Shown piece by piece: positions 26,474 through 33,419 of a stretch of DNA of 36,902 bases. The DNA is from an uncultured Acidimicrobiaceae bacterium (GTDB taxonomy: Bacteria > Actinomycetota > Acidimicrobiia > Spongiisociales > SHLN01), in assembly GCA_947259275.1 (NCBI GenBank), contig CAMYMH010000035.1:1-36902 (forward strand), in the 5' to 3' direction. The notes beneath the pieces were generated by a model. The model made no database searches. It was not told where the DNA came from and worked only from the letters and a program-made list of their open reading frames with translations. A program made the translations under genes and the position numbers. Numbering within the stretch: position 1 is the first letter of the stretch; each line of letters begins with the position of its first letter.

Positions 26474-26525
26474 ACCAGATGCGGTCCGTGCAAGGTGCCG
26501 GCTGCGGTCGGTGCAGGATGGCCGC

Positions 26526-27527
26526 TTATCGAATGCCGGTGTCGTAGGCGACATCGAGCTCGACCGGCTCACCCTCTACCACGAATTCCTGGGGTGGGGC
26601 CGTTCCCAGCAGGCCGTCGTGGGGCCGGGGGACGAGGAGGTAAGAGCCGTTCGGCAGCCCGACCTCGAAGCGGCCCTCGTCGTTTGCTTCCAGCTGCTTC
26701 ACTTCGGCGGCACCTTCGACCACGAGCACCGCGCCGGGAACGGGGAGGTCTTCGCAGGCGGGATCAGGCGGGAACCGCACCACCGGACAAGTCGGGCCGG
26801 CATGCACGTAGCCGGACACCAGATGGGTCTCGACCTCACCAATGGTGGTGGTAGTCGAATCCGCCTTGGTGGTCGTGGTCGTGGTGGTGGTTCGCTCCCG
26901 CGGAACCGTTGTGGTGGTGCCATTCCCCGGCAATGGGGCCGTTGTGGCGGTGGTGATGGCCGGTGTGGTGTCGGTGGTGAAGGCCTGGGTCGTGGAGGTG
27001 GTGAGCGATGGCTTGTCGACCGCTTCGTCCCGCACCGGCGGTTCGCCGTCGGTCGGGCGGTCGCTTGCCACCCCGGCTGTGGCCTGATCGAGGCGCGAGC
27101 CCAGCTGATGGTCGCGCTCGAGCCGATCGACTTGCTCGGTGGCACGATCGACCTGATCGGCGATCACCTCGGCAGGTGCGTCGGCCGCTACCAGCTTCTC
27201 GAGCTCTTCGATCCGATGCTCGGCAATTACCTCATCGTCGACCAAAGAGCGAATGCTCTCGGTTACCTGCTTGACCGGGTAGAGGACATCACCGGGCACA
27301 GAGCTCTCGGCCGCCAGGGCGATGCCCGTCGGCAGCACGATCAGAGCGGCAGTCACCAGGATCGCCGACCAACGGCGCCTGGCCCGCACGACCTGCCCTC
27401 CCGGAGAAGCACCAGCTTCGATGGCGGATTCAACGGCGGAGAGGTGCTCGGACCTGGCATCGGGCGGGATGGGTCGCCAGGCAGCCCGTTTGATCCGATC
27501 GGAGAGTGGTTTGCGAGGCGTGCTCAT
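26526..27527 (-). CDS. Anti-sigma-factor-like membrane protein with DUF5667 and Thr-rich linker
   Basis: The 333-aa protein has a short cytoplasmic N-terminus (residues 1-52), one transmembrane helix (~54-73) and an outside part. Just after the helix is a DUF5667-type segment (VPGDVLYPVKQVTESIRSL), then a Thr-rich linker (~170-235) and a beta-sandwich of carboxypeptidase-regulatory type (VSGYVHAGPTCPVVRFPPDP, then LPNGSYLLVPRP). Its N-terminal part lacks the HxxxCxxC zinc motif of ZAS anti-sigma factors. The ATG at 27527 follows AAGGAG and is one base after the sigma-factor stop, the usual sigma/anti-sigma order. Sigma binding is inferred from position and domain type; the extracellular part may sense a surface signal. 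Confidence 0.75.
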   Translation of the reverse strand: MSTPRKPLSDRIKRAAWRPIPPDARSEHLSAVESAIEAGASPGGQVVRARRRWSAILVTAALIVLPTGIALAAESSVPGDVLYPVKQVTESIRSLVDDEVIAEHRIEELEKLVAADAPAEVIADQVDRATEQVDRLERDHQLGSRLDQATAGVASDRPTDGEPPVRDEAVDKPSLTTSTTQAFTTDTTPAITTATTAPLPGNGTTTTVPRERTTTTTTTTKADSTTTTIGEVETHLVSGYVHAGPTCPVVRFPPDPACEDLPVPGAVLVVEGAAEVKQLEANDEGRFEVGLPNGSYLLVPRPHDGLLGTAPPQEFVVEGEPVELDVAYDTGIR

Positions 27528-27528
27528 G

Positions 27529-28158
27529 TCACGCACTCCTTTCGGCCATCGGCCCATCGCCGGCCAGCAGCTGGCGAAGCCGCCTCTCGGCCCGGGCCGC
27601 AGTGGCGAACACCGCGGCCCGGTTGGTCTCGAGAATCACCGCGACCTCGTGGCCGCTCATGCCCATCACATGACGGAGGAACAGCACTGAGCGCTGCTGG
27701 TGCGTCAGCTGGGACATGGCGGCCTCGAGATCGCCCTCACCCCCCGGGGAAGGAACCGTGGAGATAAGGTCATCCGGTACCTGCGCGTGCAGGGTTTCGC
27801 GCCGACGCTCTCGCCGGCGAATCTCGTCGAGGCAGCGGAACCGAACGCTCCGGAAGAGCCAGGCGCGCAAGGCCCGACCGTCGCCCCGAATGGTGGGAGC
27901 GGCTTGCACCAGCTCGAGAAAGGCTTGCTGAACCGCATCCTCGGCCGCGCTGCCATCTCGCAGCATCGAATAGGCAAACGAGTTGAGCCCATCGGCCAAC
28001 AGTTCGTAGAGGTCGCGGAAAGCTTCGGGCGCGAGCCGACGCACCCCCTCGGGGAGTGCGTCCAACGATGCGTTGTCTGAGTCACGCGTGATGGCTCGTC
28101 CCTGGGTCTGGAGAATACTTTTAGGAATCGGCGGTGAAAGCTCGTAAGTGAACGTCAT
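27529..28158 (-). CDS. ECF-type RNA polymerase sigma factor
   Basis: The 209-aa protein has sigma-70 region 2 (LADGLNSFAYSMLRDGSAAE, then LRAWLFRSVRFRCLDEIRRR, which contacts core polymerase and the -10 element) and region 4 (SQLTHQQRSVLFLRHVMGMS, then HEVAVILETNRAAVFATAAR, the -35 helix-turn-helix). The ATG at 28158 (preceded by GCAGGA) gives about 40 residues before region 2 and overlaps the end of the Cys-repeat gene by 38 bases; no better start exists downstream. The anti-sigma-like gene follows one base after the stop. Together they form a probable signal-responsive module; the target promoters are unknown. Confidence 0.85.
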   Translation of the reverse strand: MTFTYELSPPIPKSILQTQGRAITRDSDNASLDALPEGVRRLAPEAFRDLYELLADGLNSFAYSMLRDGSAAEDAVQQAFLELVQAAPTIRGDGRALRAWLFRSVRFRCLDEIRRRERRRETLHAQVPDDLISTVPSPGGEGDLEAAMSQLTHQQRSVLFLRHVMGMSGHEVAVILETNRAAVFATAARAERRLRQLLAGDGPMAERSA

Positions 28159-28999
28159 TTCCTGCTCGGTCGGTGAGACGGTCGACCGGCCGGTCAAGGA
28201 TCCGATCGATTGGGCGAATGTCCGCTGGCTTGTCGGGATCAATCGGACGAATCAGGACCTCGTCAATGGCACCTGTTTCCGTCGGCTCGGTGGCCGGCCG
28301 AATCACGGGACCGTCCGCCGGCTGATCGATCGGCTTCACCGGCGCGCATCGCACCCCGGTGATTCCATCGGTGTGCAGACACGGACTGGGCGGGCATGGG
28401 AGATAGCTGAGTCCGCCGGTGGTCAGACAGGGGACGGGAACGCACAGTCGATCGGCCGCCAGATCGGGAACCGGGCACGGCGGCGGAACGCACAGCCGCA
28501 CGGCGTCTCCGTCGATGATCCGGCACGGATCGGGGAGGCACATTCGCACAACGTCGCCTTCGACTACGCGACAAGGATCGGGCGGGCACGGCCACACCAC
28601 CGCCGCCTCCAAGACCCGACACGGATCGGGAAGGCACGGCCGATAACTGAGGGCATCGACGCTGAAGCAGGGAACGCACCGTATGCCGACGCGCACTTCC
28701 GCCGCCGGACAGGGCGGAGGGGGTGGGACGGGCTTGGGGCAGAAACGGGCGCGCGGATGCGCCTGACACCAACGCTTCCACAGCTCGATACAACGCTCCT
28801 TGGCGACATCGGTGAGCTCGTCGTCGCCCAGCAAACGCCGGCATCGCTTCCAGATCCCGGCCCTGTCTGCATCGCGGGTGTCTTCGACTTGGGCAACCGA
28901 GGAATGGCTCGCACCCGGCGGCGATTCAGCGGCGGCGAGACCGCCGAACAGGCTCGTGAATAGTGCCGCAGTGACCGCGATGACTATGGCTCGTCTCAT
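28121..28999 (-). CDS. Secreted protein with 16-residue Cys-Pro repeats
   Basis: I do not recognise a known family. The 292-aa protein has a signal peptide (residues 1-24, ending GGLAAAES). A region with four cysteines (RCRRLLGD, ERCIELWKRWC, RFCPKP) follows. Then comes a tandem array in which cysteines fall at residues 122, 138, 154, 170, 186, 202 and 218, exactly 16 apart, with a second set at 111, 127, 143, 159, 175, 191 and 207. Each unit is C-x-P-x-P-C then ten residues, for example CLPDPCRVLEAAVVWP. The C-terminal ~70 residues are Pro/Asp-rich with RPID and RPVD motifs. The ATG at 28999 follows GGAAGG. It overlaps the sigma gene downstream and is likely co-transcribed. The regular Cys pairs suggest disulfides in an exported structural or sensory protein. 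Confidence 0.8.
   Translation of the reverse strand: MRRAIVIAVTAALFTSLFGGLAAAESPPGASHSSVAQVEDTRDADRAGIWKRCRRLLGDDELTDVAKERCIELWKRWCQAHPRARFCPKPVPPPPPCPAAEVRVGIRCVPCFSVDALSYRPCLPDPCRVLEAAVVWPCPPDPCRVVEGDVVRMCLPDPCRIIDGDAVRLCVPPPCPVPDLAADRLCVPVPCLTTGGLSYLPCPPSPCLHTDGITGVRCAPVKPIDQPADGPVIRPATEPTETGAIDEVLIRPIDPDKPADIRPIDRILDRPVDRLTDRAGNDVHLRAFTADS
28346..28678 (-). repeat. 48-bp coding repeat array (16-residue Cys units)
   Basis: This is the DNA behind the Cys repeats: six full 48-bp units plus a shortened first one (14 residues, CxxC instead of CxxxxC). The units differ in sequence (CPPDPC, CLPDPC, CVPPPC, CVPVPC, CPPSPC), so they are old duplications under selection for the Cys and Pro positions rather than a young tandem expansion. 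Confidence 0.75.
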
Positions 29000-29095
29000 T
29001 GCATATTCCTTCCGTCACCTAACAAGACGTCGCCCAGGCGCCGGATTCGACGGGTGGGTTCGAGATTTGTCGTACCGGCCGGTCACACTGCACCA

Positions 29096-30813
29096 ATGAC
29101 CACAACCGACCGCGGTGTCGAGTACCGTCATCGGTCGATGCACGACAGCCGGGCTGCAATAGACGATGCCATCACGCGTCTGAGCGATCGAGTATCCGGT
29201 CGCGATCACGTCGGTGCGGCCGACGCACTGGCAGAGCTCCGCAGGCGGTGGAGCGAGGCTCCCGGCGACTTCGCCCCCGAGAATGTTGCCCGACTCGCTT
29301 CGCTGAGCCAGCAATTAGCAGGGTTGCAGGCCACCGCCATCGACGCGGCGCTTGGCGACACGTTCGGCTTCTCAGGGTTTCGTCGTGGCCAGCGGGAGAT
29401 CACCGAGGCGGTGGTGTCGGGGCGCGACTGCATCGGAATCATGCCGACCGGCGCAGGCAAGTCGCTCACGTTCCAGCTGGCCGCCCGGGTTCTCGGGGGC
29501 ACGACGCTGGTGATCTCACCCCTGATTGCGCTCATGAAGGACCAGGTCGACGGACTCGACCAGGCCGGTTTCCGAGCCACCTATCTCAATTCGAGTCTCG
29601 ACCCGCCGGAGCGAGCGGAACGGATTGCCCGGATGCGGCAGGGTGAGTACGAACTCGTGTATGCCGCCCCCGAGGGTCTCGAAGCGTCGGTGGGAGGGGC
29701 GCTGTCCGGTGTCCAGCTGGCGCTCATCGCCGTCGACGAAGCGCACTGCATCAGCCAGTGGGGTCACGACTTTCGTCCGTTCCGGTCCTGGCACTGACTG
29801 CCACGGCCACCGCCGAGGTAACCACCGACATCGCCGAGCAGCTCGGCTTGCGCAACCCCATGCTCTTCCGGGGCTCGTTCTCGCGGCCCAACCTCAAGAT
29901 CCACGTGATCAAGAAGGGCCAGCACTCGGACGGCCACCGGATCAAGGTACGCGAGTCGATTGGCAAGCTATGCCTGGCCCGGCCCGGTGAGAGCGGCATC
30001 GTTTACACGCTTGCGCGCAAGTCGGCCGAATCCACCGCCGCCTACCTGCGCAGCATCGGCGTACCGGCCATGCCCTACCACGCAGGTATGGAGCCGAACG
30101 AGCGGGCGGCGGTTCAAGACGCCTTCATCCACGATCAGGTCGCCGTCATCTGCGCCACCATCGCGTTTGGTATGGGCATCGACAAATCCAACGTTCGTTT
30201 TGTCATCCACCGGGACATGCCGAAGTCCATCGAGTCTTACTACCAGGAGATCGGCCGGGCCGGCCGCGATGGGATCGACAGCGATTGCATCCTCTTCTAC
30301 TCATGGGCCGACGTCATCAACCTGGAGCGGATGGTGGGCGGACAATCGTCGCGCAGTTCCGGACCCGGCGGGGCTTCACACCTGAGCCGGATCCGCCAGG
30401 TGTTCAACTGGGCCGAACGGCGCGCCTGCCGCCACCGGAGCATCGTCGCCTACTTCGGAGAAGACATCGACGATTGCGGTGAGTCCTGCGACCGGTGCAC
30501 CGGCACCGATGTGCTGGCCGGCCTGGTCGGGCGCTCGCCCCGGGCCACCCGGGCGGCGGGAACGCCCCGCCCCCCGGCCGACGGAGCAGCGTTCGAATCG
30601 CTGAGAGCCGTCCGGCGCCGGCTCGCCGATGCGGCCGGCGTACCGGCCTATCTGGTGTTCAGCGACGCCACCCTCGCAGAGATGGCCGAACGAAGGCCGG
30701 CCACCCCCGCGGCTTTGCTCGACATCAGCGGCGTTGGACCGAAGAAGCTCGCAACCTACGGGGAGGTCTTCATCGAGGCAATCAGGGAGCTCAGCTCCGC
30801 CGCCGGGAATTGA
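29096..30813 (+). pseudogene. recQ: RecQ-type ATP-dependent DNA helicase, broken by a short internal loss
   Basis: RecQ unwinds DNA 3' to 5' in repair and recombination. The first part (from ATG 29096, with an ~70-residue extra N-terminal helical part) has FGFSGFRRGQREI, the Walker A GIMPTGAGKSLTFQLA and Walker B AVDEAHCISQWGHDFRP. The second part, in another frame, starts at SVPVLALTATATAEV and continues through AFGMGIDKSNVRFVIH, YYQEIGRAGRDG, the zinc-binding CRHRS, CGESCDRC and a C-terminal HRDC domain. At about 29775-29782 roughly 16 residues expected between HDFRP and PVLALTATA are missing and the frame shifts, so the first product stops at 29797. Either it is inactive, or the gap is an assembly error. 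Its end overlaps the convergent GerW gene. Confidence 0.85.
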
Positions 30814-31135
30814 CGATCGATCGCAACACAAGCAGAGCGACGATCGCCACGACTTCGGCCAGCATGATCACTCGGGTAGTGTCGGCGGCGGGTACCCATA
30901 CGACCTCGTCGTTTCTGATCTCATACACTCCGACCGGCCGGGCACTCACCCCGAACCCTCCTCCCGACCCCCCCGCCGAATCTGCGCCTGGTTCGCCGTC
31001 ACCGCCCCCTCCGCCGCCGCGCACCGAAGCGACCGGGACGATGGTCACTCCGTTATTCGAAATGGGCTCTCCGTAGACCCGGCCAACAGTCAGGGTGTCG
31101 TGGGCCTTGCTGAGGATCTCATCGATCTTTGACAT
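30791..31135 (-). CDS. GerW (YtfJ)-family protein
   Basis: The 114-aa protein matches the GerW/YtfJ family: an N-terminal helix (MSKIDEILSKAHDTLTVGRV), the conserved YGEPISNNGVTIVPVASVRG, a glycine-rich loop (GGGGGGDGEPG, GGSGGGFG) and PVGVYEIRNDEVVWVP. It ends with a hydrophobic helix (VIMLAEVVAIVALLVLRSIV), so it is probably membrane-anchored at the C-terminus. The family is named for a spore germination protein in Bacillus but is common in non-sporulating Actinobacteria, where its role is unknown. The ATG at 31135 follows a G-rich site (AAGGGGG). It overlaps the last 23 bases of the convergent recQ. Confidence 0.85.
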   Translation of the reverse strand: MSKIDEILSKAHDTLTVGRVYGEPISNNGVTIVPVASVRGGGGGGDGEPGADSAGGSGGGFGVSARPVGVYEIRNDEVVWVPAADTTRVIMLAEVVAIVALLVLRSIVNSRRRS

Positions 31136-31241
31136 CGTTACCCCCTTTGGTTTTGGCTACGCATACGAGAAGCGTCCCACCGCCATTATCGATTGCCCAG
31201 AGCCATTCGGCTTGTTGTCGCACACAATCGGGCCACCGCTC

Positions 31242-31880
31242 TCAGCGCAGGATTCCGACCGTGTCGATCCCGTTGTCGTTCCAGTCGCCGGTGACCGGGA
31301 GGTGAGCATACGCTCCGAAGTGAAACTCCAGATCCGCCGAGCCACCCGCGTTCGAGTTCCTCAATCTCCACAGCCCTTGGGAAAAAGTGCCCACCGTGTC
31401 AACCGCGTCGCCGTCCCAGTCCCCGGAGACGGGGCGGTCGCTGGCTCCGCCGAAGTCGAAGCTGAGGTCGGATGGACCCGCGGTGTTGGAATTCCGCAGC
31501 AACCATCGACCTCTGCGGTAAACGCCAACGGTGTCGATGCCGTCACCATCCCAATCCCCCGCAACCGGGACGTCCCCCAGCCGTCCGAACTCGAACTCCA
31601 AATCGGCCGAACCCTCTGAGTTGGAGTTTCGGAGCAGCCACCCACCGGCGCGGAACACGCCGACGGTGTCGATTCCATCACCATCCCAATCGCCAACCGC
31701 CGGGAGATCGCCCGCCCGCCCGAACCCGAACTCCATATCGACCGGGCCCGCCGAGTTCGAGTTCGAAAGCACCCACCTGCCGTCGCGGAAGGCCCCCGGG
31801 GTATCGGACCCCGTCTTGGGATCCGGAGGAAGAGCCGCCGGCAGGCCGTCCCAGTCCCCCGCAACCGGCCGGTCGCCCGG
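31242..31880 (-). repeat. 45-residue FG-GAP-like coding repeats (135 bp)
   Basis: Four full units and a partial fifth end the membrane protein. Units two, three and four are 45 residues each and share GDWDGD, IDTVG, WLLRNSN and FxFG positions. The first is interrupted by a ~14-residue insertion (LPAALPPDPKTGSD). The DxDxDG pattern suggests calcium binding. The DNA is repetitive enough to be an assembly risk. Confidence 0.75.
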
Positions 31881-33350
31881 CAGTCCGTAAGGGAGCGATG
31901 TGTCCGCCACGCAGCAGTCGTTGGTGTTCCGCTCCTCGAAGAACCCGTCGTAGATCGCCTGGTAGTAGGACGCAACCGTCGTGGATGAATCTGCGTTCAC
32001 CAGGTGCCGGTAGATGCCGAACAGCGCCCGATCGTGATCGGCGATGCCAGCCGGGAGGGGAACGTCCGCGCACAACCGGTCCGATTGACAGTGGGTGCCG
32101 AGCGAGAACCGGTCGACCGGATCGGCCGACAGAAGCCGTGCGAAATACGTATCAGACGGGTCGAGCGCAACCTCGGACCACTTCGGTTTCACATAGCCGC
32201 CCGGAGCCAGCAGGATGCCGATCAAAACCGCCAGAGTCGCGGTCGCCGCCCACAACGCCGGCGCCGACGGCAACCGGCGCTCGCCCTGCAGGGTCGCCAT
32301 TACGGCTACCCCCAGCATCATGCTGGTGGGGAGCGTGAACCGGAATTCCTCGACTTGGTAGAAGAAGGTCGAGCCCAGCAGGGCAAGCACGGCCAGCCAA
32401 TAGCCCGTCGGCAACGGAGAGGCCAGCACCTCCCGCCACCGATACACCATCAACACACCCACCAGTGGCACGAGCGGGGCGAACGCGAAAGACCAGGCGT
32501 TGGCATAAAAGCCAAGCATGTCGAAATTGAGTTCGAACAAGCTGAGCTGAAGCGGCACTCCGGTGTGCGGTACCTGCCCAAGCCATGCCTTCGATAGGAC
32601 GACCGCCATGGCAGGAGCGAACAGCAAGGCGCCGGCCAGCACAAAGTCGGGCTTTCGCCTCCAGACCGAAACCGCCACGCACCAGCCGCCGGCCACCAAG
32701 TAGCCGACCAGGCCGTAGAGCTGGGTTGCGCCGCCCAGGCCGGCCGCGACCGCCGCCAGCAGCAGCCACATCCTGTTGCCACGTGTCACGTAGGGATAGA
32801 GCCCGACCGCGGCCGTGACCATGAGCGCCGTGGCAACCTGGTCCGACAGAATCCACATCCGGTAATACCCGAGCGGCGAAACTGCCAGAACCAGCACCAC
32901 CACCGCCGCTTGATATCGGGGGACGCGCTCCCACCACGCCAGCAGCAGCAAAACGGCCAGCCCGGCAACTACCGCGACAGAGATCACCCCGAACAGCACG
33001 GCACCGTCTACTCCCAGCTGGTAGTCGGCAAACGTGATGCTGACGAACCCGGGGCTGCGAGCCGCCGGGAACTCGGGGATGGCGACCCCATCGAACCAGC
33101 GGGCAACTGCGAAGCCTTCGACCAGCCAGTCGAAGCCATCGGCAGAAATGAACGGGTAGGAGTTGAGCAGGTCTCCCCGCACCAGTCGCGTCAGCGCCAG
33201 GTAGTACGCCAGTCCGAATGCTGCCAGTGCGGCCAATACCGGACGCAGATCCAGGACCGGCCGAACCGCTCGAGGCAGTGCCGCCCGGGAGCCACCGTCG
33301 TGATGGGAGCCGGCAGCCAACCCGTCCTCAACGCCTGTATCCACCGGCAC
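31242..33350 (-). CDS. Multi-pass membrane protein, glycosyltransferase-like, with C-terminal FG-GAP-like repeats
   Basis: The 702-aa protein has about ten transmembrane helices in residues ~35-390, with an extracytoplasmic loop after the first helix containing SADGFDWLVEG and the segment AARSPGFVSITFADYQLG. This layout resembles GT-C (dolichyl-phosphate-sugar type) glycosyltransferases, although I cannot identify the catalytic acid with confidence. A soluble stretch with four cysteines (GTHCQSDRLCAD, NDCCVAD) follows. The last ~200 residues are four to five 45-residue repeats with the core GDWDGDGIDTVG and a WLLRNSN strand. The start is a GTG at 33350 without a clear ribosome-binding site. 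It is the same repeat as in the gene at 19105. Function: probable cell-surface sugar transfer, inference. Confidence 0.7.
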   Translation of the reverse strand: MPVDTGVEDGLAAGSHHDGGSRAALPRAVRPVLDLRPVLAALAAFGLAYYLALTRLVRGDLLNSYPFISADGFDWLVEGFAVARWFDGVAIPEFPAARSPGFVSITFADYQLGVDGAVLFGVISVAVVAGLAVLLLLAWWERVPRYQAAVVVLVLAVSPLGYYRMWILSDQVATALMVTAAVGLYPYVTRGNRMWLLLAAVAAGLGGATQLYGLVGYLVAGGWCVAVSVWRRKPDFVLAGALLFAPAMAVVLSKAWLGQVPHTGVPLQLSLFELNFDMLGFYANAWSFAFAPLVPLVGVLMVYRWREVLASPLPTGYWLAVLALLGSTFFYQVEEFRFTLPTSMMLGVAVMATLQGERRLPSAPALWAATATLAVLIGILLAPGGYVKPKWSEVALDPSDTYFARLLSADPVDRFSLGTHCQSDRLCADVPLPAGIADHDRALFGIYRHLVNADSSTTVASYYQAIYDGFFEERNTNDCCVADTSLPYGLPGDRPVAGDWDGLPAALPPDPKTGSDTPGAFRDGRWVLSNSNSAGPVDMEFGFGRAGDLPAVGDWDGDGIDTVGVFRAGGWLLRNSNSEGSADLEFEFGRLGDVPVAGDWDGDGIDTVGVYRRGRWLLRNSNTAGPSDLSFDFGGASDRPVSGDWDGDAVDTVGTFSQGLWRLRNSNAGGSADLEFHFGAYAHLPVTGDWNDNGIDTVGILR

Positions 33351-33419
33351 CCTCTCGTCGCGCCCGGAGACTACCGGCGCCTCCCCCCAGCTGAGCCACC
33401 GTCCCGAACCGGGCTGGGC

